Part shown: one piece after another, positions 17,404 to 29,200 of the stretch
Position numbering within the stretch: the first letter of the stretch is position 1
How the letters are laid out: each line of letters begins with the position of its first letter
Program-made: the position numbers and the translations under genes
The notes under the pieces: model-generated
What the model was told of the DNA's origin: nothing
Databases searched by the model: none
The model's input: only the letters and a program-made list of their open reading frames with translations
NCBI GenBank assembly: GCA_947053545.1
Contig: CAMRSY010000003.1
Location: 25,114 to 89,113 of the forward strand
Length of the DNA: 64,000 nucleotides
Direction of reading: 5' to 3'
Origin: an uncultured Clostridia bacterium
GTDB lineage: Bacteria > Bacillota > Clostridia > Christensenellales > Borkfalkiaceae

Positions 17404-18060
17404 TTACGGCTCGGCAGGGCTTTCGCGTTCGGCGATAATTCGTCCGTCGGTTGCGTTTACAAGATATGCGTGAACGTTTTTGTCGCGGTTGCACACCCCC
17501 ACGTAGTAGAAGCAACCGTCGTCGTACAAAAGCCTGATTATTATTTCGCCCGAAAAGTTTGCGCCGTTTGTCAAATCGTTAAATGTGGCGCTGTCGTACT
17601 CGTAAACGCTTTTCAAAGCTGTTTTGCCGTCTATCGTGCCCTCTTCCGCAACGTTGAAAACGTCTACTTTTTTCTCTTTTCCGTCTATATTCAAAGTTAC
17701 GGGAATACTTGCTTCTTTAAAATTTTCTCCCGCAAAACTCAAATAATAGTTGCGGGTTACCGCAAGCCAGCTCATTTCGCCGCCGTGACCCAAAAGTTCT
17801 ATTTCAACCTCGTTCGCGCTGCCGTTATACTCGAAATATATTTCGGTAACGTTGCTTACGTCTCCTTTAACTCCGTCTAACGAATAAGGAGTTTCTTTAT
17901 CCACCGAGTAAATTTTAACCGAAATTGTATCGTCTTTGTAGAAATAAAAGCTTTTGCGGTATTCGGAAACGTACGAAAAGTAATCCGCGCTCTTTTTACA
18001 GCCCGAAAGGCACAAAAATGCGGGCAGGCAAAGTAAAACGCTTAACAAAAATTTTTTCAT
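17404..18060 (-). CDS. Predicted lipoprotein of unknown function
   Basis: The 218-residue protein starts with a lipoprotein signal: KK, a hydrophobic core and the lipobox LSGC with the cysteine near residue 21, so it should be anchored on the outer face of the membrane. The rest is polar and beta-rich, without a motif I recognise. The C-terminal part ends with a segment resembling a PepSY-like strand (VHAYLVNATDGRIIAER), which is only a hint. It is transcribed away from the gene at 18177, with which it shares a 116-nt intergenic region. Confidence 0.7.
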   Translation of the reverse strand: MKKFLLSVLLCLPAFLCLSGCKKSADYFSYVSEYRKSFYFYKDDTISVKIYSVDKETPYSLDGVKGDVSNVTEIYFEYNGSANEVEIELLGHGGEMSWLAVTRNYYLSFAGENFKEASIPVTLNIDGKEKKVDVFNVAEEGTIDGKTALKSVYEYDSATFNDLTNGANFSGEIIIRLLYDDGCFYYVGVCNRDKNVHAYLVNATDGRIIAERESPAEP

Positions 18061-18111
18061 ATTAAAATTTATTGCCGCGGCCTTTATAATATGATAATAT
18101 CTTTCAAACAG

Positions 18112-18140
18112 TTGCTTTTTTTTTGGCGCTGTGATAAAAT
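18112..18140 (+). promoter_or_regulatory. Probable promoter of the gene at 18177
   Basis: TTGCTT (18112-18117), 17 bp, TAAAAT (18135-18140), about 37 nt ahead of the start codon. Confidence 0.4.
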
Positions 18141-18176
18141 ATATAAAATATTTTTCCGTAAAGTTAGGTTGTATTT

Positions 18177-20280
<2,104 letters not shown>

Positions 20281-20405
20281 TTAATTTAACGCTAAGGCAT
20301 CTATTGCGGAATAAAGAATTAACTTGTTAATTATTTCAAATTCTGCTTCTGATAGTTTACTTTAAATTTTAACTTATGCATTCTCAATTAACAGAGGGGT
20401 ATATT

Positions 20406-21947
20406 ATGCAACACGAAAGAGTTCTGGTCATCGATTTCGGCGGTCAGTATAACCAACTTATAGCGCGCAGGGTGCGCGAGCATAAAATTTACTGCGAGGT
20501 AAAATCGTATAAAACGCCTGTGGAAGAAATAAGGGCGATGAACCTTAAAGGTATTATTTTTACCGGCGGACCCAATTCCGTGTACCTTGAAGATTCTCCC
20601 CGAATGGATAAAGAAATTTTCGAACTGGGCGTGCCCATTTTGGGTATTTGCTACGGCGCGCAGTTTATGGTTTACGGGCTGGGCGGAAAAATTGAAAAAG
20701 CCAACGAAACGGCGGTAGCCGAATTTGGCAGAACCGACTGCGAGTTTGATACAAAATCGCTCCTTTTTAAAGGCTTGAAGAAAAAATCCGTCGTATGGAT
20801 GAGCCATAACGACCACATTGCAACCCTTCCCGAAGGGTTTAAGGCGGCAGGGCACAGCGAAAAGTGCCCTTACGGCGCAATAGAAAACGCGGAAAAGAAA
20901 TTTTACGGCACGCAGTTCCATCCCGAGGTTAACCATACCGAACAGGGCTTTGATATGCTGGGCAATTTCCTTTACAACGTCTGCGGCTGTAAAGGCGACT
21001 GGACTATGGAAGAGTATGCGCAAACGGCAATCCGCGAAATCCGCGAAAAAGTGGGCGACGGAAAGGCGCTTTTGGCTCTTTCTGGCGGAGTAGACAGTTC
21101 GGTTGCCTGCAAACTGCTTGCAAAGGCTATCGGCAGCCAGCTTACCTGCATCTTTGTCGACCACGGGCTTATGCGCAAAAACGAGGGTAACGAGGTTGAG
21201 GAAGCATTTAAAGACAGCGGAGTAAATTTTGTGCGCGTAAACGCGGGCGAACGTTTCCTTGGTAAACTCAAAGGTGTTTCCGACCCCGAAACAAAGCGCA
21301 AGATTATCGGCGAAGAATTTATCAGGGTATTCGAGGAAGAAGCAAAGAAGATAGGCAGGGTGGATTATCTTGTTCAGGGCACTATCTATCCCGACGTTAT
21401 CGAGTCGGGGCTTGGCGACGCGGCTGTAATAAAATCGCACCACAATGTTGGCGGACTGCCCGATTACGTCGATTTCAAGGAAATTATCGAGCCGCTGAGA
21501 ATGCTTTTCAAAGACGAGGTTCGCGCTTTGGGTATAACTCTCGGCCTTGACGAAAAGCTGGTATGGCGTCAGCCCTTCCCCGGGCCGGGGCTTGCAATAA
21601 GAATTATAGGCGAGATAACGCCCGAAAAGGTGGCGACGTTGCAGGACGCCGACGCTATATTCCGTGAGGAAATAGCAAACGCCGGTCTCAACAGAGATAT
21701 TAACCAGTATTTTGCCGTGCTTACCAATATGCGTTCGGTAGGCGTTATGGGTGACGGCAGAACTTACGATTACACGCTTGCGTTACGCGGAGTATCGACA
21801 ACCGATTTTATGACGGCGGATTTCTCGCGTATTCCGTACGACGTTCTGGAAACGGTATCTACTCGTATCGTTAACGAGGTTAAAAATATAAACCGCATTG
21901 TTTACGATATAACGTCCAAACCCCCCGCAACAATCGAGTGGGAGTAA
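20406..21947 (+). CDS. guaA: GMP synthase (glutamine-hydrolysing)
   Basis: GuaA converts XMP to GMP using glutamine and ATP. The 513-residue protein has an N-terminal class I amidotransferase domain (nucleophile in GICYGAQ, then [11 protein letters not shown]), an ATP-pyrophosphatase domain with [12 protein letters not shown], and the C-terminal dimerisation domain ending PPATIEWE. I chose the ATG at 20406 ([18 protein letters not shown]) after AGAGGGG. An in-frame ATG at 20376 would add ten residues not found in the family. The 125-nt guaB-guaA gap has no purine-riboswitch motif that I can see. Confidence 0.97.
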   Translation: MQHERVLVIDFGGQYNQLIARRVREHKIYCEVKSYKTPVEEIRAMNLKGIIFTGGPNSVYLEDSPRMDKEIFELGVPILGICYGAQFMVYGLGGKIEKANETAVAEFGRTDCEFDTKSLLFKGLKKKSVVWMSHNDHIATLPEGFKAAGHSEKCPYGAIENAEKKFYGTQFHPEVNHTEQGFDMLGNFLYNVCGCKGDWTMEEYAQTAIREIREKVGDGKALLALSGGVDSSVACKLLAKAIGSQLTCIFVDHGLMRKNEGNEVEEAFKDSGVNFVRVNAGERFLGKLKGVSDPETKRKIIGEEFIRVFEEEAKKIGRVDYLVQGTIYPDVIESGLGDAAVIKSHHNVGGLPDYVDFKEIIEPLRMLFKDEVRALGITLGLDEKLVWRQPFPGPGLAIRIIGEITPEKVATLQDADAIFREEIANAGLNRDINQYFAVLTNMRSVGVMGDGRTYDYTLALRGVSTTDFMTADFSRIPYDVLETVSTRIVNEVKNINRIVYDITSKPPATIEWE

Positions 21948-22067
21948 TGAACCGAGCTTTGCGCGGTAAACGAATAGAATAAGCGATTCGTCTTACGTCA
22001 ATTAGCGTTTTTTTACAATTACGCGCCGAATAGTAGTAAAAGAATTTTAAAAGTCGGACGGCTTGCA

Positions 22068-22106
22068 AAGCGTAGAAATTTCGATAGAATTTTTACGCTT
22101 GATTTT
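22068..22106 (+). terminator. Possible terminator after guaA
   Basis: AAGCGTAGAAATT and AATTTTTACGCTT (22068-22100) form an imperfect 12-bp hairpin, followed by GATTTTTG. The T-run is interrupted, so efficiency is uncertain. Confidence 0.45.
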
Positions 22107-22145
22107 TGTAAAGACGCATAGTTTTCAGGTAGCTTTTCTATGATA

Positions 22146-22183
22146 AAGACTCCGAAAAGCAAAATTTTTGGAGGTCTTTTTTT
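22146..22183 (+). promoter_or_regulatory. Hairpin that sequesters the Shine-Dalgarno of the MATE gene
   Basis: AAGACTCC (22146-22153) pairs with GGAGGTCTT (22170-22178) with one bulged base, and a T-run continues up to the ATG at 22184. The 3' arm contains the Shine-Dalgarno GGAGGT. The structure could act as a terminator, as a translation block, or both. Confidence 0.5.
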
Positions 22184-23608
22184 ATGGAAAAAATTAGTGG
22201 ACAAACTTATCTCGGCAATGCAAAACTCGGCAAACTTATGCTTAAGTTCAGCATACCTTGTGTTCTGTCTCTTTTAGTAGGCGCATTGTACAATATCGTA
22301 GACCAGATATTTATAGGCAACAGCGAGCTGTCGACTCTCGGCAACGCGGCAACGGGCGTTGTGTTTCCCGTGTTCGTAGTAGCGCAGGCGTTTGCGTGGT
22401 GCGTAGGCGACGGCTGCGCGGCGTATCTCAATATCTGTCAGGGAAAAGGCGAGGCGGATAAAATTCATAAAACCGTGGGCGGCGCTATCGTTTTTACGGT
22501 GCTTTGCAGCGCGGCCCTGCTGGCGGTATTTTTCCCGCTAAAAACAAAACTTTTATATCTTTTCGGCGCGTCTGAAAAGAGCATAGACTACGCCGTTGAA
22601 TATTTCGATATAGTTGTTGGCTTTTTCCCTGTGTTTATGCTGTCTAATATGCTTAATTCGGTTGTGCGTGCCGACGGAAGCCCTTCGTTTGCAATGGCTT
22701 CTATGCTGACTGGCGCAATAGCTAATATCGCGCTTGACGCCGCGTTTATTTTCGGTTTAAAAATGGGTATGGGCGGCGCCGCGTGGGCAACGGTTATAGG
22801 GCAAACCGCGGCGTTGGCGGTAAGTACGGTTTATTTTTTTCGGTCAAAAACTTTCAAACTTAAATTAAAAAGCTTTATTCCGTCCGTAAAAGCAGTTGCA
22901 CCTGCGGTAAAACTGGGCTTTTCCACTTTCATTACTCAGATGACAATTGTCGTCATAGCGGTTGTAAGCAACGTAATGTTTGTAAAATACGGCTCGGTTT
23001 CCGAGTACGGAAAGGATATTCCAATTGCCGTTATCGCCATAGAAAACAAAGTTTTCACGGTCGTTATAAATATCGTTGTAGGCATAATTTTAGGCTGTCA
23101 GCCGATAATAGGCTACAATATGGGAAGCGGTAACTACAGCAGGGTAAAAAAGCTGTACTTATATATTTTAGCGTGCTGCTTAGCCGTAGGCGCGGTTGCC
23201 ACCGTTCTTTTTCAAACGTGTCCGTCGGCTATATTAGGAATATTCGGAACGCCCGACGGGGAGCAGGATATAAATCCCACGCTTTACGGCGAATTCGGCG
23301 TTAAAACGTTTCGCATATTTCTTATGTTTATCGCGTTTACCTGCGTCGTAAAAATGACGTCGATATTTTTTCAGGCGGCGGGCAAACCCGTTTTGGCTGT
23401 AATAGCCTCGCTTATCCGCGACATAGTTTGCTTTCTGCCGCTTGTGTGCTCGCTTCCTGTTTCTATGGGCATAAACGGGGTTTTGTGGGCGGCGCCCGTT
23501 GCCGACGCCGTTGCGTTTTTGGTAACGGCCGTTTTGTGCTTTATTTGTTTTAAAGATATAAACCGCAGGCAAAAAAATGAAATTGAACCGCATATATGCC
23601 CCGATTAA
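22184..23608 (+). CDS. MATE-family efflux transporter
   Basis: This 474-residue, twelve-segment membrane protein belongs to the multidrug and toxin extrusion family, driven by Na+ or H+. Characteristic blocks are KLMLKFSIPCVLSLLVGALY near the start, VDQIFIG, LSNMLNSVVRADGSP in the first half and ILGCQPIIGYNMGSG in the second. The substrate is unknown. GGAGGT precedes the ATG but lies in a hairpin. The long (236-nt) gap after guaA suggests separate expression, although I found no clear promoter. Confidence 0.93.
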   Translation: MEKISGQTYLGNAKLGKLMLKFSIPCVLSLLVGALYNIVDQIFIGNSELSTLGNAATGVVFPVFVVAQAFAWCVGDGCAAYLNICQGKGEADKIHKTVGGAIVFTVLCSAALLAVFFPLKTKLLYLFGASEKSIDYAVEYFDIVVGFFPVFMLSNMLNSVVRADGSPSFAMASMLTGAIANIALDAAFIFGLKMGMGGAAWATVIGQTAALAVSTVYFFRSKTFKLKLKSFIPSVKAVAPAVKLGFSTFITQMTIVVIAVVSNVMFVKYGSVSEYGKDIPIAVIAIENKVFTVVINIVVGIILGCQPIIGYNMGSGNYSRVKKLYLYILACCLAVGAVATVLFQTCPSAILGIFGTPDGEQDINPTLYGEFGVKTFRIFLMFIAFTCVVKMTSIFFQAAGKPVLAVIASLIRDIVCFLPLVCSLPVSMGINGVLWAAPVADAVAFLVTAVLCFICFKDINRRQKNEIEPHICPD

Positions 23609-23630
23609 TAAAAAATTAAATATAAAGCGG

Positions 23631-23674
23631 GAGAAGTGGATATGCGTTTAAGCGCGACCGCTTCTCTTATTTTT
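23631..23674 (+). terminator. Terminator after the MATE gene
   Basis: GAGAAGTGG and CCGCTTCTC (23631-23666) form a 9-bp stem around an 18-nt loop, followed by TTATTTTT. Confidence 0.65.
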
Positions 23675-23683
23675 ATAAAAAGG

Positions 23684-23712
23684 TTGATTTTTTAAAAGCC
23701 GTTTGTTATACT
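23684..23712 (+). promoter_or_regulatory. Promoter of the HelD-like gene
   Basis: TTGATT (23684-23689), 17 bp, TATACT (23707-23712). It places the transcript start near 23719 and so supports the downstream ATG at 23733. Confidence 0.65.
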
Positions 23713-23732
23713 TTATTATCAGGACGGTTTTT

Positions 23733-26102
23733 ATGGCGGATATAAGTGAACTTAAAAATTTAATAAATCCACAAAAGAACGCCGACAAAAATTTCTATTT
23801 GGAACTTTTGGACGAAAACAGGCAGCGCGAGTATGAAAACGCGCATATATCCGCGGTGCTTTCAATGCTTAAATTTCTGCATATTAATAAACTTACGTGC
23901 AAGATAAGGGAGGCGGAGGAAGAGAAAAATTCCTTAATTTCCTCGCCCGATTACGACGCGGAGAAATATAAGCGCGTGCTTGAATTAAACGCCTCTATAG
24001 CCGCGGCAAAGGCAAAGCGGCTGTCGTTTAAATGCTTTTTCGACGAGCCGTATTTTGCGCGTATGGATTTGGTTGACGACAAGGACGGATACAATTCGTA
24101 CTATATCGGCAAGAAGGGTGACGAAGGGTTGGAAATAGTAGACTGGCGCGCCCCGCTTGCCCGCCGGTACTATCAGAAAAGTAAGCTTTCGTTTACAATA
24201 AATCAATACAGTTACCGGTTGGTTTTGCGCCGCGCTATAAAAACCGTGAGCGGCAGAGTGCAGGATTTCAAAAACGAATACCTCTCAGTAGGCGACAATC
24301 TTACTAAAGAGGAAATTGCAGGGCGCGACGCCGCGGTTATTTTCGACCCGTTTTTAAAAGAAATACTAACCTCCCGTAAGGAAAAGCAGGAAATCTGCGA
24401 CATAATCGAAACCATTCAGGAAAAGCAATACGAAATAATAACCGCGCCGGAAGACGCCGAATTTATCGTTCAGGGAGTTGCCGGCAGCGGAAAGACTATG
24501 ATATTGCTGCACAGGCTTTCTTACCTGATGTACAATAACGAAACGCTTAAACCTTCGTCGGTGCTCGTAATAACTCCGTCCGACAGTTTCAATGCTTTTA
24601 TCGACGAACTGTCGCGCATTTTAGAACTGGAAAGGGTTAAAACCGTAACCCTTGAAAGTTATTATCTGCGTCTTTTAAAGGGGGCAGGAATAGATATCGC
24701 GGATAAAACCGACTATTTTATGCCCGTCGGCGGGCAGTATTTAAAATATCTGTATTCCGATGCGTTCGTCGCAGACGTACGCAAAAAAATCAATAAAATA
24801 TATTCTGCGGTGCGCGGAATGCTTCCCGATAAAACCGACGGATTTGTTAGCGCGGTTCTGGCGTCGGTTGACGGTCAGTTAAAGGAATACGAAAGCATTA
24901 AAAATGCGGGGCTGCGCGTCCGCAGGTGCGTTTTAGGCGAAATAAAAGAAAAAAAGGACGGCGGACTGTTTTATACCAAGCGTATGCGCGAGCTGTTTAA
25001 TTGCGTAAATGAGATAAGGGAGTTTTTCAATCTTTTGGGTACCGACGCCCGTATGGACGGATACTATTACTTTTTCAGGCAGGTTTTAACGTTTTATAAG
25101 TCGCTTAAATTCGTATCTGCGCACGGCGAACAAATCTGCAACGCGGCGGTTCGCGATTTAAACGCACTTTATTTAACCGTTGAAAAAGAAATAGAGGATT
25201 TGAAAAGGTATAAACAGTATATCGGCGGAAAGGCTGAATTTACTTATCCCGACAGAATTGAAAAGCGCGAACAGACAAAAAAGGAAATAGCAAAAGCCGT
25301 GTTGCAAGTGGAAAAAATTTGCTCGGGATTTAACGCGGTTTGCGATTTCGCCGAGGTGGCGCGCGGCGAAAAATATCTTGTAAGAATAGGAAAATGCGAA
25401 AACACCGTCGAGCTTGCGCGGGTATTTTACCGCGAAACGGTAATTCCAATAAAAAGTAAATTCGGCGAGCAAACTAAAACGCTTGCGCGCGGCGACGCGT
25501 ACGCGCTTTGCCGTATTCTCTGCGAACTCGGATATAATTTAAAGCCGTCATATGCGTTCGTCTTCGTGGACGAAGCGCAGGATATTTCCTCTTCGGAGTA
25601 CTGGGTGCTGCGTAAAGTTAACCCTTCGGCGCGCTTTAATATATTCGGCGACTTAAAGCAGAATATTACGCCGTACCGCGGAATAGGCGACTGGTCGGAA
25701 ATATCTTTGCCGGTAAGCAGCCTCAATTTAAATTACCGCAACACTAACCAGATTGTGTATTACGTTTCCGAACGTTTAAACGTACAAATGCAGGCAATCG
25801 GGCTAGGCGGCGAGGATGTCAAAATAATAAACAGCCGCGGCATATCCGCGTTCCTTTCGCAAAAAGCGGGGTTGCGCGCAATAATAACTTCCGAAAACAA
25901 TATGCCTTATTATGCAAAAAAAACGTACAACGTTGTCAGAAACAGCGGCAAAATATCAAAAAACAAAATAAATGTTTTAACGGTATACGAAAGTAAGGGG
26001 CTTGAATTTACCGCGGTTGCGGTGGTGGACGGCGACATGACTGAAAACGAAAAATATATTGCGTATACCCGCGCTTTAAAGGAACTTGCTTTAGTGAGGT
26101 AA
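23733..26102 (+). CDS. HelD-like superfamily 1 helicase
   Basis: This 789-residue SF1 ATPase resembles HelD, which binds RNA polymerase and recycles it from stalled complexes. Walker A GVAGSGKT lies at about residues 248-255 and Walker B FVFVDEAQD near residue 613. TVYESKGLEF (motif V) and YTRALKELALV (motif VI) are at the end. The first 200 residues are charged and helical, matching the HelD N-terminal coiled-coil arm, and the insertion between Walker A and B is large. I chose ATG 23733 after AGGACGG because an in-frame start at 23703 lies upstream of the predicted transcript. A UvrD-like repair helicase is the alternative. Confidence 0.82.
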   Translation: MADISELKNLINPQKNADKNFYLELLDENRQREYENAHISAVLSMLKFLHINKLTCKIREAEEEKNSLISSPDYDAEKYKRVLELNASIAAAKAKRLSFKCFFDEPYFARMDLVDDKDGYNSYYIGKKGDEGLEIVDWRAPLARRYYQKSKLSFTINQYSYRLVLRRAIKTVSGRVQDFKNEYLSVGDNLTKEEIAGRDAAVIFDPFLKEILTSRKEKQEICDIIETIQEKQYEIITAPEDAEFIVQGVAGSGKTMILLHRLSYLMYNNETLKPSSVLVITPSDSFNAFIDELSRILELERVKTVTLESYYLRLLKGAGIDIADKTDYFMPVGGQYLKYLYSDAFVADVRKKINKIYSAVRGMLPDKTDGFVSAVLASVDGQLKEYESIKNAGLRVRRCVLGEIKEKKDGGLFYTKRMRELFNCVNEIREFFNLLGTDARMDGYYYFFRQVLTFYKSLKFVSAHGEQICNAAVRDLNALYLTVEKEIEDLKRYKQYIGGKAEFTYPDRIEKREQTKKEIAKAVLQVEKICSGFNAVCDFAEVARGEKYLVRIGKCENTVELARVFYRETVIPIKSKFGEQTKTLARGDAYALCRILCELGYNLKPSYAFVFVDEAQDISSSEYWVLRKVNPSARFNIFGDLKQNITPYRGIGDWSEISLPVSSLNLNYRNTNQIVYYVSERLNVQMQAIGLGGEDVKIINSRGISAFLSQKAGLRAIITSENNMPYYAKKTYNVVRNSGKISKNKINVLTVYESKGLEFTAVAVVDGDMTENEKYIAYTRALKELALVR

Positions 26103-26214
26103 ACATTGTTGGCTTTTTAAAATTATATTTCAACGGAAAATTACTGATTAACGGCGGCTTTTCTAAAAGTCGCTTTTATTATGTGAAAATAAGTCAATAA
26201 TTTGGTCTGAAATG

Positions 26215-26243
26215 TTGAAAGTTTCGGTTTACGGTGATATAAT
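26215..26243 (+). promoter_or_regulatory. Strong promoter of the DUF4011 helicase gene
   Basis: TTGAAA (26215-26220), 17 bp, TATAAT (26238-26243), with the TGn extension directly before the -10. Confidence 0.8.
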
Positions 26244-26289
26244 GATATACGGAATATTTTGCAAAAAGAGTACAGTGAGAGGAAATTAA

Positions 26290-29200
26290 ATGGCGGCAAA
26301 CAAAAAGGCTAAACAACTTGTCGAAACACTCGATTTGGACGGAGAACTGTTAAACTGCGTGTCTTACGGCACGTACTATAACCGCATACCTCTTTTCACG
26401 TCGTTCAGAATGGTGAACAACGGCGAAGAGGCAATCGAAAATCTTACCATACAGGTAACGGGCGCAAACAAACTGATTTTGCCGTCAGAAATTACTATTG
26501 AAGAAATACCCGCGGAAAGCAGTATGGAGGTTAAAACTCCCTCGCTGTTAAACCCCAAATATCTTGCCGAAATAGATAAGACGGAAGACTGCGCGGTAAC
26601 GGTTACCGTTTGCAGCGGCAAAACGGTTGTGTGCTCTATTCAGGCTTCCGTAACCGCAATGCCTATGGAGTACTGGTCGGGCACGTCGGGCAACGCCGAA
26701 ATGCTTGCCGCGTTTGTCCGCCCCCGTCTTTCCGACTGTCAGAAAATTTTGGCCGAAGCGGGACTGCAGTTAAAAACCTGGGGCTATTCCAAGGAATGGT
26801 CGGGCTATTCCGGTAACGATAAAAACGCCTTGATGTACGCGTTCGCCTCTATGTATTCGGCGGTGCGCAACCTGAATATAGAAAGAGAAGAGGGAACCGA
26901 CGCAACCGAAATAGTGCGCGTAGGCAATCTTGCCGACCTTGTGCCTTCGCGTACCGCAACTCCGCTTGCTATGGCGGTTTATATGGCTTCCTGTCTCGAG
27001 GCGGCGAAATTCAACCCCGTAATCGTAGCGGGAAAAAGCAAAATAGGGGTTGGCGTTTGGCTGCACGAAAGTTGTTTCAATTCGCCTATCGAGGACGATA
27101 TGTCGGTTATCGAACGCTACGTATCGGCAGGTGTAAACAATCTGGCGGTAGTAGACGTAGACGATTTGTTTGCGCACAAAAACGCGAGTTTTGCAACGGC
27201 TTCAACCCATTTTGCAACGGCGCTGCAACAGGGCAAATTTGAAAGCTGTATAGATATAAAGCGCTGCCGCATAGGCGGAATTTTTGCTATGCCCATAAAA
27301 GTGGGCGGCGGTTCTTCATACGAAATTTTGGATAACAACCGCTATTCGTACGACGCGAAGCCCGAAAAACTGATTGACGCGGACAGCCTTTCTTTAAAGC
27401 GCAAAGCCACCAAAAACAGAAATTGGGAAAGGCGCCTTCTGGATTTATCGCTTAAAAACAATCTTTTAAATTTCAGGTACTCGCGCGACTGCGTGCATTT
27501 GCTTTTAACCGATTTAAAAGTTTTTTTGGAAAAAATAGAAAATAAAAATTCGCTGTCGCTGTTGGCCAACCAGTCTAAACTGGACGACGCACTTTGTTTC
27601 GGCGTGGGCAGTAAAATAAAAACGCTTGCCGAACTTGTTTCCATCGAGCTCAATTCGCAAATCGTACGCTCTTATTCGGGTGAAAGCGGTTTGCAGGAGG
27701 TTGTGCAAACTCTTATCCGAAAGGGCAAATCGTCTATGGAAGAGGTGGGGGCAAACACAATTTATCTTGCGCTGGGGTTCTTAAAATGGCGTCACCCCGA
27801 CGATAAAGAATTTAAATACGCGCCCATAGTGCTGCTGCCCGTAAATTTGAAAAAGACCAAAACTCAGGGGGTTACGCTCGAGCTGGGCGGCGAATATGTC
27901 GTAAACACAACCCTTTTGGAATTTCTTAAACAGGAATTCGGAATCGATATAAGGGGCGTTGAGGACGAAAAACTTACGCCCGTTGAAATACTTGCCGTTT
28001 TCCGCGCAAAAACGGCTAATATGAAAGGCTGGCTTGTGTACGAGGACGTATATCTTGCCCAGTTTACGTTTGCGGGATACGCAATGTGGCGCGACGTCAA
28101 GGACAATATGAGCGTTTATAAGCAAAATCCTCTTATTGCGGGTTTGCTTGAAAATACCAACAAATTTTCCGAAAACAAGCTTTGCGGCGCCGACGAGGAC
28201 GATGCGGACCCTACCGAGGTTTTAACGCCTCTTGCCTGCGACAGCTCGCAATATTCCGCAGTTGCGGAATCTGCCAAAGGAACGACTTTCGTACTGCACG
28301 GGCCTCCCGGAACGGGCAAAAGCCAAACGATTACAAATATAATCGCCAACGCCTTGGACGACGGCAAACGCGTGCTGTTCGTGGCCGAAAAACAGGCGGC
28401 TTTAAACGTTGTTAAAAAGCGCCTGAACGAAATAGGAATAGGCGAGTTCTGCATGGAATTGCACAGCGGTAAAACCGTGGATAAAGGCGAAATTGTGCGT
28501 TCTATCGAGCATACGCTTTCGCTTAAGTCCGAATACGACGAAACGCGCTTTGCCGCTGACGGTGAAACCATAACCGAATACCGTGACACGCTGTATCAGC
28601 CGCTTTACGCTTTGCATAAAAAGCGCGGGTTGGGCGTGTCGGTTTACGAAGGTATAGTAAACTATCTGGCTAACGCAGCCGCGCCCGAACTTGTAAATAT
28701 AGAAAGCACATTCTACGATAATTTAACCGCGAAAAAGCTTGCCGAATACGAAAATATGCTTTTGTGCGCACAGGCGGCGGCAAGGGAGTGCGGCGGGGTT
28801 TACCGTTCGCCGTTTGCAAACGTAAATTTAACCGACTGCGACGAAAAAATAAAACGTTCGGTTTTCTGCTCTGCAGAGGTGGTGCTTGCCGAACTTAAAC
28901 ATCTAAAAAATTATCTGGCACTGTTTTTAAACACTTTCAATCAGAAAATAAGCACGTTTACGTCCAAAAAATTAAACGCGTTAATCCAGATTGTAAAAAC
29001 GCTTTCGGGCGGCGGATTGCACGTGTTTTTTACCTGCGACGAAAGAGAATTTTACACTTTTTATAACGCTAATCTGCGTTACGACGCGGGCGTAAAAAAC
29101 TGGCTTATCCGCTTTAAAGGACTTGCCGATTTAGGCAAAAGTTACGATAAAATAGACGAAGAAATTGCAGAATGCGGCGGCGACTGGCAGTCGTCGAAGC

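Noticed and set aside
20281-20405. Purine riboswitch between guaB and guaA
   Set aside because: I searched for the conserved purine aptamer core by eye and saw none. The region is AT-rich with only a small AATTAAC/GTTAATT inverted repeat.
20388-21443. 351-codon open frame on the minus strand across guaA
   Set aside because: It is a reading-frame shadow of guaA: no ribosome-binding site and no family-like composition.
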